This document shows, piece by piece, positions 1 through 8,400 of a stretch of 64,000 bases of DNA. This DNA comes from JAEUMY01 sp033764435 (lineage in GTDB: Bacteria > Pseudomonadota > Gammaproteobacteria > Burkholderiales > Usitatibacteraceae). Numbering within the stretch: position 1 is the first letter of the stretch; every line of letters begins with the position of its first letter. Made by a program: the position numbers and the translations under genes. The notes below the pieces were generated by a model. That model ran no database searches. It was not told where the DNA came from and was given only the letters and a program-made list of their open reading frames with translations. The stretch spans positions 38,868 through 102,867 of the forward strand of contig JANRIX010000070.1 of NCBI GenBank assembly GCA_033764435.1, in the 5' to 3' direction.

Positions 1-921
1 GCGCTGCTCGCCCGGCCGCTGGAGGCTGGCCGGAATGTCATTCTGTCCGAGCGCGGCAACTTTCCAACCGATCTCTACATGGCCCAGGGATTGAACCAGC
101 TGATGGGTGGACGCTTCCAGCTCAAATGGGTGGACGGGCATCCTGCCGATCATCTCGATTCCAGCGTGGCCGCGGCGATCATCACCCAGGTGGACTACCG
201 CACCGGTCGCATGCTTGACATGGCAGCCCTGAACGAGCGTGCACGCGCGTGTGGTGCGCCGATCATCTGGGACCTGAGCCACAGTGCCGGGGCGGTGCCT
301 GTTCGGCTGAATGCGGATGGCGCGGCGTACGCCGTGGGCTGCGGCTACAAGTACCTCAATGGCGGCCCCGGCGCGCCCGCGTACCTCTATGTCCGCCAGG
401 ATCTCCAGGCCCAAACCCGGCAGCCGCTCACGGGCTGGTTCGGTCACGCAGCGCCGTTCGAATTCACACCGGACTATCAGCCGGCGGGTGGCATTGAGCA
501 GATGCTCGTGGGAACACCATCAGTGCTGGCAATCACTGCACTTGAATGCGGCGTGGACCTGATGCTGGAGGCAGACATCCGCACGCTTCGCAGCAAATCG
601 GTGGCACTCACCGAATGCTTCATCGACCTTGTCGCGTCGCGCTGCACAAGCCATGGATTCGAACTCGCGGCGCCGCGCGAATATTCGCAGCGCGGCAGCC
701 AGGTGTCGTTCCGGCACCCTTCAGCCTGGCCAATCATGCAGGCGCTGATTGCTCGTGGCGTCATCGGCGACTTCCGCAAGCCTGACTTCATCCGCTTCGG
801 CTTCGCGCCGCTGTATGTACGTCATGTGGACGTGTGGGATGCGGTGGAGATACTGAAGGACATCATGGATTCCGGGCAGTGGCGCGAAGCGCGCTTCCAG
901 AAGCTGAATGCCGTGACCTGA
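1..921 (+). CDS. kynU: Kynureninase, 5' end cut by the window
   Basis: PLP enzyme that cleaves kynurenine or 3-hydroxykynurenine to (hydroxy)anthranilate and alanine in tryptophan breakdown. The frame is open from base 1, so only the C-terminal 306 residues are present. The family is usually about 420 residues, so roughly a quarter is missing upstream. The PLP region is clear: an I-I-W-D-L-S-H-S-A-G stretch precedes G-Y-K-Y-L-N-G-G-P-G-A-P, which holds the Schiff-base lysine. A copy of the 12-bp palindrome (677-688) is read as E-Y-S-Q in the C-terminal domain. A strong hairpin follows directly, so the transcript ends here. Family assignment is secure. Confidence 0.93.
   Translation, partial: ALLARPLEAGRNVILSERGNFPTDLYMAQGLNQLMGGRFQLKWVDGHPADHLDSSVAAAIITQVDYRTGRMLDMAALNERARACGAPIIWDLSHSAGAVPVRLNADGAAYAVGCGYKYLNGGPGAPAYLYVRQDLQAQTRQPLTGWFGHAAPFEFTPDYQPAGGIEQMLVGTPSVLAITALECGVDLMLEADIRTLRSKSVALTECFIDLVASRCTSHGFELAAPREYSQRGSQVSFRHPSAWPIMQALIARGVIGDFRKPDFIRFGFAPLYVRHVDVWDAVEILKDIMDSGQWREARFQKLNAVT
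677..688. repeat. Iterated palindrome GCGAATATTCGC, copy 1
   Basis: Exact copy inside kynU, read as E-Y-S with GAA-TAT-TCG codons. Confidence 0.95.
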
Positions 922-932
922 GTACCTGCAAC

Positions 933-964
933 GAAAACGCCACCCAAAGGTGGCGTTTTCTTGT
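933..964 (+). terminator. Rho-independent terminator after kynU
   Basis: A 12-bp perfect stem (GAAAACGCCACC / GGTGGCGTTTTC) with a 4-base loop ends in T residues just after the kynU stop. It also lies just past the 3' end of the convergent tRNA-Arg gene and could serve both. Confidence 0.85.
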
Positions 965-967
965 AAC

Positions 968-1044
968 TGGCGCGCCCGGCAGGATTCGAACCCACGACCC
1001 CCTGGTTCGTAGCCAGGTACTCTATCCAACTGAGCTACGGGCGC
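968..1044 (-). tRNA. tRNA-Arg(ACG)
   Basis: Complete cloverleaf on the minus strand. The acceptor stem GCGCCCG pairs with CGGGCGC, the D-arm contains AGCTCAGTTGGATAGAG, the anticodon loop is CTACGAA (anticodon ACG, normally edited to ICG) and the T-loop is GTTCGAATC. The discriminator is G and CCA is encoded (968-970). Confidence 0.96.
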
Positions 1045-1059
1045 ATTTGCGAACGGCGG

Positions 1060-1089
1060 ATTATACAGAGGCCGGAATCTTTTTGCCAG
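1060..1089 (-). promoter_or_regulatory. Probable sigma-70 promoter of tRNA-Arg
   Basis: On the minus strand a perfect TATAAT (1065-1060) lies 18 bases from CTGGCA (1089-1084), about 15 bases upstream of the tRNA 5' end. The spacing suits a stable-RNA promoter. Confidence 0.6.
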
Positions 1090-1138
1090 CCACCGCAGCA
1101 AATCTTCATCTCGGTGCTAAAATGCCGGTTTGGCGTGA

Positions 1139-1232
1139 GGAGACGTGGCCGAGAGGTCGAAGGCACTCCCCTGCTAAGGGAGCATGCGGGCTTAAACCTG
1201 CATCGAGGGTTCGAATCCCTCCGTCTCCGCCA
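1139..1232 (+). tRNA. tRNA-Ser(GCT)
   Basis: Class II tRNA with a long variable arm. The acceptor GGAGACG pairs with CGTCTCC, the anticodon stem CTCCC/GGGAG encloses CTGCTAA (anticodon GCT), the discriminator is G and CCA is encoded at 1230-1232. A TAAAAT box at 1118-1123 is a plausible -10. The last 21 bases of the gene recur 155 bp downstream as part of a tRNA-linked repeat. Confidence 0.96.
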
Positions 1233-1243
1233 TCAAATCAACG

Positions 1244-1270
1244 AAGCCGCGCAAGCGGCTTTTTTGTTTT
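1244..1270 (+). terminator. Terminator of tRNA-Ser(GCT), first copy
   Basis: Stem AAGCCGC / GCGGCTT with loop GCAA, followed by a T-run. Confidence 0.85.
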
Positions 1271-1398
1271 TGCGGAGGCGAGCGAGCCAACTTCTTGGCT
1301 CGCGGGTGGGATTCGAAAGCTGACGGCGATGTCGCAGACCGCCGCAGCGGGGTCGCGGAACGTGACCGAATCCCTCCGTCTCCGCCATCAAATCAACG

Positions 1399-1424
1399 AA
1401 GCCGCGCAAGCGGCTTTTTTGTTT
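1399..1424 (+). terminator. Terminator, second copy in the tRNA-linked repeat
   Basis: Same hairpin and T-run as at 1244-1270, duplicated with the repeat. A transcript that passes the first terminator would end here. Confidence 0.8.
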
Positions 1425-1456
1425 GCCCCTCGATGTCGGCCCGCCAGCGCCGCACA

Positions 1457-1468
1457 GCGAATATTCGC
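1457..1468. repeat. Iterated palindrome, copy 2 (intergenic)
   Basis: Exact copy 9 bases past the lysC stop codon. Confidence 0.95.
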
Positions 1469-1477
1469 AATCCGGGG

Positions 1478-2737
1478 TCAGGGCTTCAGGGTTTCCTGCA
1501 CCGGTTCCTTGTCCAGCTCGAAGGCCTTGTGCAGCACGCGCACGGCGAGTTCCATGTATTTCTCGTCGATCACCACCGAAGTCTTGATCTCGGAGGTGGA
1601 GATCATCTGAATGTTGATGCGTTCCTGCGCCAGCGCGCCGAACATCTTGCTGGCGATGCCGGCATGCGTGCGCATGCCAATGCCCACGAGCGACACCTTT
1701 GCGATCTTGTCATCGCCCACAATGGCTTTCGCACCGATGACCGGCTTCACCTTGGTCTCCAGCACTTCCAGGGCGCGCTTCATCTCGTTGCGATGCACGG
1801 TGAACGAGAAGTCGGTGAGACCTTCCACCGAAGCGTTCTGGATGATGACGTCCACATCGATGTTGGCGTCAGCGACCGGGCCAAGGATGGAGAAGGCGAT
1901 GCCGGGCTTGTCGGGCACGCCGGTGATGGTGATCTTGGCTTCATCACGGTTGAACGCGATGCCGGAAATGATGGCTTGTTCCATGTTTTCGTCTTCCTCG
2001 AAAGTGATCAGCGTGCCCTCGTCGGTGGAATCCACCGGTGTGAACGAGGACAGAACGCGCAGCTTGACCTTGTATTTGCCGGCGAACTCGACCGAGCGAA
2101 TCTGCAGCACCTTGGAGCCCAAGCTCGCCATTTCCAGCATTTCCTCGAATGTGACCGTCTTCAGCCGGCGCGCATCGGGTTCCACCCTCGGGTCGGTGGT
2201 ATAGACGCCGTCGACATCGGTATAGATCTGGCACTCGTCGGCCTTCAGTGCCGCAGCCAGCGCAACCCCGGTGGTGTCCGAGCCGCCGCGACCCAGCGTG
2301 GTGATGTTGCCTTCTTCATCAACGCCCTGGAACCCGGCGACGACGACGATGTTTCCGTCGTTCAGGTCCTTGCGAATATTCGCGTCATCAATAGCGAGGA
2401 TGCGCGCCTTGGAGTAGGCGTCATCAGTCAGGATGCGCACCTGGGCACCGGTGTAGCTCTTGGCCTTGAGGCCGATGGCCTGCAGCGCCAGCGCGAGCAG
2501 GCCGATGGTGACCTGTTCACCGGTGGAGGCAATCACATCCAACTCCCGCGGATCGGGATCAGGATTCAATTCCTTGGCCAATCCGAGCAGGCGATTGGTC
2601 TCGCCGGACATGGCCGATACCACGACAACCAGTTGGTGGCCCTCCTGCTGGAAGCGGGCCACGCGCTTGGCGACCTCGCGGATGCGTTCCGGCGAGCCCA
2701 TGGAGGTGCCGCCGTATTTCTGGACGATGAGTGACAT
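1478..2737 (-). CDS. lysC: Aspartate kinase
   Basis: Cytoplasmic enzyme that phosphorylates L-aspartate, the first step to lysine, methionine and threonine. I chose the ATG at 2737 because the family start M-S-L-I-V-Q-K-Y-G-G-T-S-M-G-S lies there; an upstream in-frame extension of 48 residues is low complexity. This gives 419 residues, close to the monofunctional family. The K-Y-G-G-T-S substrate/ATP motif is at residues 6-11, the G-R-G-G-S-D-T motif is central, and the C-terminal third holds tandem ACT domains for allosteric feedback. It is convergent with the tRNA-Ser gene. Palindrome copy 2372-2383 is read as A-N-I-R. Confidence 0.95.
   Translation of the reverse strand: MSLIVQKYGGTSMGSPERIREVAKRVARFQQEGHQLVVVVSAMSGETNRLLGLAKELNPDPDPRELDVIASTGEQVTIGLLALALQAIGLKAKSYTGAQVRILTDDAYSKARILAIDDANIRKDLNDGNIVVVAGFQGVDEEGNITTLGRGGSDTTGVALAAALKADECQIYTDVDGVYTTDPRVEPDARRLKTVTFEEMLEMASLGSKVLQIRSVEFAGKYKVKLRVLSSFTPVDSTDEGTLITFEEDENMEQAIISGIAFNRDEAKITITGVPDKPGIAFSILGPVADANIDVDVIIQNASVEGLTDFSFTVHRNEMKRALEVLETKVKPVIGAKAIVGDDKIAKVSLVGIGMRTHAGIASKMFGALAQERINIQMISTSEIKTSVVIDEKYMELAVRVLHKAFELDKEPVQETLKP
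2372..2383. repeat. Iterated palindrome, copy 3
   Basis: Exact copy inside lysC, read A-N-I-R. Confidence 0.95.
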
Positions 2738-3042
2738 GTGGAACTCGTGTGGAGCGGAAATTGGGTGGGACCGATGCCTGCTTGCGGGCCACCTTGTTGT
2801 GTATCGTGCTGTCCGCCGCCTTGGAGGCGCCGTCGTATGCTGCAGTGCAATAAGCATTCTAGCCTGAGCAGTGCGCAACATGCCAGCCCGAGGGTTGTGG
2901 CAATTGCTGCATCACACGGATCGGGCTCGCTATACTTTGAGGACAGCGGGCGTTTCGACCAAGGATGCGCCCGCATGCGCTCAGGCAATGCTCGTCTCGC
3001 CATCGCAGGTTTATTGGCTCAGTTACCTTCCGCAATCCTCCC
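2738..3042. other. Gap between divergent lysC and the GGDEF-EAL gene
   Basis: 305 bases with no convincing gene. A TATACT at 2931-2936 could be a -10 for the plus-strand gene, but no good -35 sits at the right distance. Open frames here lack family resemblance and extend annotated genes with low-complexity residues. Confidence 0.5.
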
Positions 3043-6000
3043 ATGCACTTTGCGTCCCGATTGGCATCAAGACAGGCACTGTGGCTTCTTGCCGGCGGCT
3101 TGCTGCTTGCTCTCATCATGTGGTCGCTGACCGCACGATTTGTTGCGCAGTCGACCGCCCAGGAGTTCGAACGCGAGGCGGCAACGGCGGCTGGGCTGGT
3201 GGAACGGCGTTTTGCCCGCTATTCCGACCTGCTCTACGGCGTTCACGGACTGTTTGGTGACCGCGACGACGTGTCAAGACTGGGTTTCCATCGTTATGTG
3301 TCTGCGCTGGACTTGCGCAATCGATTTCCGGGCGTCCAGTCAATGCAGTACGTACAGCGGGTAGCGCCGGAGGAAGTTGGCGCGTTCGAGAAGGCCGTGC
3401 GCGCGGACCGAACTGTGCAGGCTGAAGGTTACCCCGCCTTTGCGATCCACCCGCGCACTGGCAACGGCGACGTCTGGGTGGTCAACTATGTGGAACCCAT
3501 GGCCGGCAACGAGCGCGCATTCGGCCTCGACATTCGCACTCGTGCAGCAGCCATGGCAGCGGCCGAGCGCGCACGAGACAGCGGCGACCCGGTCATCACC
3601 GGCCGTTACAACCTCGTGCAGGATGAAACGATTCGGGTAGGTCTGGTGGTCTACTTGCCGGTGTATCGGAGCGCTCAAGAACGCCGCAGCATCAGCGAGC
3701 GCCAGGCCGACCTCAAAGGCTTCGTGAACGTTGTTTTCCGGCCAGACGAAGTGTTCGCCCATGTGCTCGATGAAACCACGCGAGATCGTCTCTTCTTCGA
3801 AGTCTATGACTTGGGTCCGACCACGGAGCCGCCCGGCATTGCGCGCCCGGACAACCAGATCTTGGGCCAGCGCGACACAGCCGCCGCTCGCATTGATGGC
3901 TGGTTGACCTCGACGCCAGAGTTCAGCCGGCTGACCGCCATCGCCGGACGGCACTGGCTGATCAGGATCGGCAAACGCGAGGTGGAGTGGTCGGCCTGGT
4001 TGCATCCGGTTTCGCTGGGTGCGTTTGCCGCCAGCCTGGCAATCTTCCTGCTGCTGGCGCTGATGTTGCGCAATGCTGCGCGGGCCCGCGCAGCAGCGAT
4101 GGATGTCGCCGACCGCGCCACCAGGGATCTGCGACAGCAGTTGAGTCTCAACCAGCAACTGATCGAGGCGTTGCCCAATCCCCTCTTCTTCAAGGACACG
4201 GCTGGGCGCTATCTCGGCTGCAATCGCGCCTTTGAGCAATTCACCGGTCGGCGCAAGGATGACTTTGTCGGCAAGACCGCTGCGGAGATTCAGGACCCGG
4301 AAACGGCGAGGCTGTACGAAGAAACCGACAAGTCACTGATGGACAATCCCGGGGTGCAACGCTATGAGGCGCTGGTGAAACTACCGCGCTACGACCAGCC
4401 GCGCCACGTGCAGTACAGCAAGGCCACTTTCCTTGACGACGCAGGCAGGGTATCGGGTCTAGTCGGTGTCATGGTTGATCTCACCGACATCCGGGTCGCC
4501 GAAGCCAACCTGCGCAAGAACGAAACCCAGCTCCGGCTGGCGCTCGAGTCGGCGGAAATGGCCACCTGGTTCTGGAATGTCGGGGAGAAGAACTTCCAGG
4601 CCTCGAGCGGTTTCAACGGCTTGTTTGGTGTGAAGGGGGAGCCGACCGTCCGTGAATTCGAGCAATTCAAGGCGGCGGTGCACCCTGAGGATCGCGTGCG
4701 GATCGACGCAGCACTGAAACACGCGCTGGTCTACAGCGATGACTTCCGTCTGGAAATGCGGGTGCTCTGGCCGGATGGCTCCACGCACTGGATCGCGAGC
4801 CAGGGTCAGATCATTCGCAACCCTGAGGGCCGGGCCGTGTCCCTGATCGGCGTGGCCATGAACATCACCGAGCGCAAGCTGGCCGAACAGCGCATCGCAC
4901 ACATGGCCCAGCACGACACGCTGACCGGCCTGCCCAACAGGCTGTTGCTCAAGGATCGCATCGCACAGGCGATCTTCCATGCGCAGCGCGGCAAGCTCAA
5001 GGTCGCGGTGATGTTCATCGATCTTGATCGGTTCAAGAACATCAACGATTCTCTGGGCCACGAGGCCGGTGACCGGCTGCTGCAAACCGTGGCCAAGCGC
5101 ATCCGCACCTGTCTGCGCGAAGGTGACACGGTGTCGCGTTTGGGTGGGGATGAATTCGTGATCGTGCTGCCCGAGGTGCATGGCTCGCACGATGTGTCCA
5201 TCGTCGCGGCCAAGATTCTGGAAACGCTGTCCCAGCCCTATCACCTGCAGGGCCAGGACCTGCATGCCAGCGCCAGCATCGGCGTGGCGCTCTTCCCCGA
5301 GGACGGGGAGGATGCCGACACGTTGATGCGCAACGCTGATGCGGCCATGTACCACGCCAAGGATTCCGGCCGCGCCAACTACCAGTTCTTCACCGAGCAC
5401 ATGAACGTGGCGGCGCAGCGCCGCCTCACACTGGAAGCAGAACTTCGCCGCGCGTTGGACCGCAATGAACTCACCCTCGCCTACCAACCCGTCTATGCCC
5501 TTGCCAACGGTCGGCTGGTCGGCGCCGAGGCGCTGCTCCGCTGGCGGCACCCCGAGCGCGGTCTGGTCTCACCGGGCGACTTCATTTCCGTGGCCGAGGA
5601 CAGCGGACTCATCCACTTGATCGGCGAGGATGTGCTGCGTGCGGCCTGCGTGCAGGCACGCCTTTGGCAGGATCAGGGCCTGGCGATCCAGTTGTCCATC
5701 AATGTGTCGGTGCATCAGTTGCGGCGGAAGGCGTTTCTCGATCAGTTGCGCACCATCCTTGCGGCCACCAGCGTTGACCCGGGCCTGCTTGAGCTGGAAA
5801 TCACCGAGAGCCTGATCGTGGAAGATGCCAGCGAGGCACTGAAGACGCTGAAGACGCTCGATGAACTCGGCGTGCGTCTGGCCATCGATGATTTCGGCAC
5901 GGGTTATTCGGGACTCTCGTACCTGAAACGATTCCCCATCGACACGGTCAAGATCGACCAGTCCTTCATCCGCGACATCAGCATTGATGCCGACGACGCG

Positions 6001-6204
6001 GCCATCGTTCGTGCCATCGTCGCCATGGCCAAGAGCCTCAAGCTCTCCGTGGTGGCGGAAGGCGTGGAGACTGGCGAGCAGCTCGCCTTCCTCTCCTCTC
6101 TGGGCTGCGACTTCGCTCAGGGCTATCTGCTCGGACGGCCCATGGATGCGGAAGCAATGACGGCGATGATCGCGGAAAGCCGGGCCGACAAGCTGGCGGG
6201 CTGA
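3043..6204 (+). CDS. CHASE-PAS-PAS-GGDEF-EAL membrane c-di-GMP enzyme
   Basis: Large membrane sensor of 1053 residues that makes and/or degrades cyclic-di-GMP. The start is placed at M-H-F-A-S-R, just before the first membrane helix (about 10-30). A periplasmic CHASE domain follows (about 55-260), then a second helix (about 320-345), two PAS/PAC domains (about 370-620), GGDEF (about 635-790) and EAL (about 805-1045). The active site G-G-D-E-F is intact near residue 701, with an R-E-G-D product-inhibition site five residues upstream. The EAL half keeps E-A-L-L-R, D-D-F-G-T-G-Y-S and V-V-A-E-G-V-E, so both activities look possible. The gene stands alone; ligand and net direction cannot be read from sequence. 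Confidence 0.92.
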   Translation: MHFASRLASRQALWLLAGGLLLALIMWSLTARFVAQSTAQEFEREAATAAGLVERRFARYSDLLYGVHGLFGDRDDVSRLGFHRYVSALDLRNRFPGVQSMQYVQRVAPEEVGAFEKAVRADRTVQAEGYPAFAIHPRTGNGDVWVVNYVEPMAGNERAFGLDIRTRAAAMAAAERARDSGDPVITGRYNLVQDETIRVGLVVYLPVYRSAQERRSISERQADLKGFVNVVFRPDEVFAHVLDETTRDRLFFEVYDLGPTTEPPGIARPDNQILGQRDTAAARIDGWLTSTPEFSRLTAIAGRHWLIRIGKREVEWSAWLHPVSLGAFAASLAIFLLLALMLRNAARARAAAMDVADRATRDLRQQLSLNQQLIEALPNPLFFKDTAGRYLGCNRAFEQFTGRRKDDFVGKTAAEIQDPETARLYEETDKSLMDNPGVQRYEALVKLPRYDQPRHVQYSKATFLDDAGRVSGLVGVMVDLTDIRVAEANLRKNETQLRLALESAEMATWFWNVGEKNFQASSGFNGLFGVKGEPTVREFEQFKAAVHPEDRVRIDAALKHALVYSDDFRLEMRVLWPDGSTHWIASQGQIIRNPEGRAVSLIGVAMNITERKLAEQRIAHMAQHDTLTGLPNRLLLKDRIAQAIFHAQRGKLKVAVMFIDLDRFKNINDSLGHEAGDRLLQTVAKRIRTCLREGDTVSRLGGDEFVIVLPEVHGSHDVSIVAAKILETLSQPYHLQGQDLHASASIGVALFPEDGEDADTLMRNADAAMYHAKDSGRANYQFFTEHMNVAAQRRLTLEAELRRALDRNELTLAYQPVYALANGRLVGAEALLRWRHPERGLVSPGDFISVAEDSGLIHLIGEDVLRAACVQARLWQDQGLAIQLSINVSVHQLRRKAFLDQLRTILAATSVDPGLLELEITESLIVEDASEALKTLKTLDELGVRLAIDDFGTGYSGLSYLKRFPIDTVKIDQSFIRDISIDADDAAIVRAIVAMAKSLKLSVVAEGVETGEQLAFLSSLGCDFAQGYLLGRPMDAEAMTAMIAESRADKLAG

Positions 6205-6263
6205 GCGACGCCTTCGACAACTCGCCGACTGTTAAACTCGCCGCCTCACTCTAGGTCAATCTC

Positions 6264-6716
6264 ATGCCCCGCATCGCCATCACCCGTCGCCTGGAATTCG
6301 ACGCCGGCCATCGTCTGCCCAATCACGCGTCGCAGTGTCGCAACATCCATGGCCATCGCTATGCGATCGAGGTCACGCTGTCTTCCGATGTCATCCACGA
6401 GGATGGCCAGCCGGATGACGGCATGGTCATGGACTTTTCCGAAGTGAAGCGCATTGCCGAGGACAAGCTGGTCAAGCTCTGGGATCACGCATTCCTGGTC
6501 TATCGGGGCGACACGGTGATGCTGGAATTCCTCGCCAGCGTGCCGGATCACAAGACAGTCGTCCTTGACGAAGTGCCCACCGCGGAAAACCTGGCCCGCA
6601 TCGCCTTCGATCAACTCTCGCACGCCTATCGCAATCGGTTTGGCACGGAACTGACGCTGACCCGGGTGCGGCTCTACGAAACGCCGAACTGCTGGGCCGA
6701 TGCCGGGCCCGACTGA
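6264..6716 (+). CDS. queD: 6-carboxytetrahydropterin synthase / PTPS family
   Basis: 150-residue cytoplasmic enzyme that converts dihydroneopterin triphosphate to 6-carboxy-tetrahydropterin on the queuosine path (preQ0). The zinc ligands H16, H29 and H31 and the catalytic C25 are visible in the A-G-H-R and Q-C-R-N-I-H-G-H segments. The conserved Y-E-T-P C-terminal substrate motif is present. Length fits QueD. A 6-pyruvoyl-tetrahydropterin synthase role cannot be excluded by sequence alone, but Cys25 spacing and bacterial context favour QueD. It is followed 27 bases later by the S41 protease gene. Confidence 0.88.
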   Translation: MPRIAITRRLEFDAGHRLPNHASQCRNIHGHRYAIEVTLSSDVIHEDGQPDDGMVMDFSEVKRIAEDKLVKLWDHAFLVYRGDTVMLEFLASVPDHKTVVLDEVPTAENLARIAFDQLSHAYRNRFGTELTLTRVRLYETPNCWADAGPD

Positions 6717-6743
6717 CCCACGATTCCGATCACCGAGGTCCTG

Positions 6744-8108
6744 ATGCGAATATTCGCAAAGCTCTGCACGCTCTCGTGCGTCCTGCTCACGGCAGGTTGC
6801 GCGAGCTTCGATCCGAACAATGTCATCGGCCGCCATTTTCCGGCTGGCAACGATGTGCCGGTTGCCACCACGGCATCGGCAAGCGCCCTCACGCCGGCCC
6901 AGCGCGCCGAGGCCTTCGACTTTGTGTGGCAGACGATAGACCGTCGCTACTACGACCCGAAAATGAACGGCGTGAACTGGCAGGCGATGCGCGAGCGCTA
7001 TCGCCCGATAGCGCTGGCCGCCGCGAACGATGAAGCGTTCTGGGATGAGCTGGACCGCATGGCTGGCGAGCTGCGCGACTCGCACACCCGGGTCGAGTCG
7101 CCGCGCCGGGCGGAGGCGCGCAAACGCAACGAAAGTGTCACCCTTGGGCTGAATCTCGCCTGGCTGGGCGATGCGCTGGTGGTCGTTGGCGTGAACAACC
7201 AGACCGATGCTTGGTGGGCCGGGATCCGTCCCGGCATGACAGTACAGAGCATCGATGGCCAGCCGGCACGGGCTGCGTATGACGCGCTGCTGTCCGACAC
7301 TCGCAACAGTTCGTCAGACCGCGCACGCCATGCCACCGCCATTGGTCGCCTCAACCGCGGCGAGGTTGGGTCAGTCGTGCGCATCGCCGTGAAGCGATCC
7401 GACGGCACGGAACTCGCGGCAACGTTGAAGCGCAGCCGGGTGGCGAGCCCGCCAGCTGCCAGTTCACGCATCCTGCCGTCGGGCTTCGGCTACATCCGCT
7501 TTTCCAATTTCTTCCCGCAACTCACCGAAAGCATCAAGACAGGCTTTGCCGACAGCCGCAACGCACCCGGGCTCATCATCGATCTCCGCGGCAACGGCGG
7601 AGGCTCTCTCGGCATGACCCGCGACCTCCTGTCGGAACTTTTTCGCGAGCGGACTGTGCTCTCCCGCCAGCTCACCCGCGACATGAAGCCGATCACGGTC
7701 GGATTCGGGCTGATCGATGTGATCCGGCTTGAATACGACGTGCCGGCACGGCCGGACGCCTACACGGGACCGGTGGTCGTGCTGATCAACGAGGGCAGTG
7801 GCAGCGGTAGCGAGTACTTTGCTGCCACCTTGCAGGCCCTCGGACGCGCCACCATCGTCGGCACCACCTCCTGCGGCTGCCTCCTGGGCTTTCTGGGCTA
7901 TGCCAATGTGCCGGGAGGCGCCGATCTTGCGTACAGCGAGATCGGTTTCATGACACCGGATGGCAAGCGCATCGAAGGCGATGGCGTGAAGCCCGACTGG
8001 GAAGTGAAGCCGACTCTTGCGGACCTTCAGCTTTATCGCGACCGCGCGCTGGAAACCGCCGAGCAACTGCTCCGCACTGAAGTCGAGAAACGCAAGCTGG
8101 CCAAGTAG
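6744..8108 (+). CDS. S41-family lipoprotein protease
   Basis: 454-residue cell-envelope serine protease of the C-terminal-processing (tail-specific) family. Residues 1-19 form a lipoprotein signal with lipobox L-T-A-G-C19. A helical N-terminal part precedes a PDZ-like region (about 130-230) and the S41 core, with G-N-G-G-G near 290 and the Ser-containing E-G-S-G-S-G-S-E-Y near 352. A G-C-L-L-G-F motif follows. Lipidation suggests periplasmic action. A GAGG sits 9 bases upstream of the ATG. The start region is built on the iterated palindrome: codons 1-5 read M-R-I-F-A from copy 6746-6757. The stop codon is part of a CCAAGTAG/CTACTTGG stem. Confidence 0.88.
   Translation: MRIFAKLCTLSCVLLTAGCASFDPNNVIGRHFPAGNDVPVATTASASALTPAQRAEAFDFVWQTIDRRYYDPKMNGVNWQAMRERYRPIALAAANDEAFWDELDRMAGELRDSHTRVESPRRAEARKRNESVTLGLNLAWLGDALVVVGVNNQTDAWWAGIRPGMTVQSIDGQPARAAYDALLSDTRNSSSDRARHATAIGRLNRGEVGSVVRIAVKRSDGTELAATLKRSRVASPPAASSRILPSGFGYIRFSNFFPQLTESIKTGFADSRNAPGLIIDLRGNGGGSLGMTRDLLSELFRERTVLSRQLTRDMKPITVGFGLIDVIRLEYDVPARPDAYTGPVVVLINEGSGSGSEYFAATLQALGRATIVGTTSCGCLLGFLGYANVPGGADLAYSEIGFMTPDGKRIEGDGVKPDWEVKPTLADLQLYRDRALETAEQLLRTEVEKRKLAK
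6746..6757. repeat. Iterated palindrome, copy 4 (at a start codon)
   Basis: Exact copy beginning on the G of the S41 ATG; read M-R-I-F-A. A hairpin here would lie in the translation initiation region. Confidence 0.95.
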
Positions 8109-8122
8109 CGACGACTACTTGG
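8101..8122 (+). terminator. Hairpin spanning the S41 stop codon
   Basis: Stem CCAAGTAG / CTACTTGG with a 6-base loop and no T-run. It may be a weak terminator or a 3'-end stabiliser. Confidence 0.4.
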
Positions 8123-8162
8123 TGCGCGGCGGGCAGGGTCATGCGACAATTCGCCCCGCTCA

Positions 8163-8310
8163 GGAGGTGTGGCAGAGTGGGCGGTGGCAGGGTTTCGCAA
8201 GCCATGGCTTGCGCTGCCAGCGCCGGCAAGCTATGCAGCGCTTACCGTGGAAACCACAGCTAATGCAAAGCGGTTCGATGCAGTCTGCAACCTGCGCTTG
8301 AAGTAACGAC
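8163..8310 (+). pseudogene. tRNA-Ser 5' fragment or relic
   Basis: Bases 8163-8181 repeat the 5' end of tRNA-Ser(TGA) (8311 onward) with one mismatch. The sequence then diverges into a hairpin around CGCAAGCCATGGCTTGCG and a T-loop-like GGTTCGATGC near 8271. No matching acceptor 3' strand or CCA is present, so this is not a working tRNA. It is either a decayed duplicate or part of the tRNA-linked repeat history of this locus. Confidence 0.45.
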
Positions 8311-8400
8311 GGAGGTGTGGCCGAGTGGTTTAAGGCACCGGTCTTGAAAACCGGCGATGGGGCAACCCATCCGTGAGTTCGAATCTCACCGCCTCCGCCA
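8311..8400 (+). tRNA. tRNA-Ser(TGA)
   Basis: Class II tRNA of 90 bases including encoded CCA. The acceptor GGAGGTG pairs with CGCCTCC with one G-U pair. Anticodon loop CTTGAAA gives TGA, the variable arm is long (GATGGGG...CCCATC) and the T-loop is GTTCGAATC. Its last 21 bases and the next five recur at 8505-8530. Confidence 0.96.

Larger units (their letters stand above)
1212..1424 (+). repeat. tRNA-linked repeat after tRNA-Ser(GCT)
   Basis: A 58-base segment (the tRNA 3' end from the T-loop through CCA, plus the downstream terminator) at 1212-1269 recurs exactly at 1367-1424, a period of 155. Between the two lies a core (1272-1366) almost identical to the core after tRNA-Ser(TGA) at 8411-8504. 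The core holds a hairpin (CGAGCCAA / TTGGCTCG) and a T-loop-like ATTCGAA. The layout matches the E. coli rtT repeats downstream of tyrT. Confidence 0.9.

Noticed and set aside
1233..1477. A csrA gene next to lysC and tRNA-Ser, as in many gammaproteobacteria
   Set aside because: No frame resembles CsrA between lysC and the tRNA genes; the space is filled by the tRNA-linked repeat.
1295..2734. 479-codon plus-strand open frame opposite lysC
   Set aside because: It mirrors lysC, a certain gene. High GC makes long antisense frames common; its peptide is His/Asp/Gly-rich with no family likeness.
2738..3042. Lysine riboswitch ahead of lysC
   Set aside because: No conserved riboswitch core or terminator hairpin was seen, and the upstream region is short.
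8163..8310. Functional tRNA (including selenocysteine tRNA)
   Set aside because: No pairing 3' acceptor strand or CCA, and no anticodon arm could be drawn.
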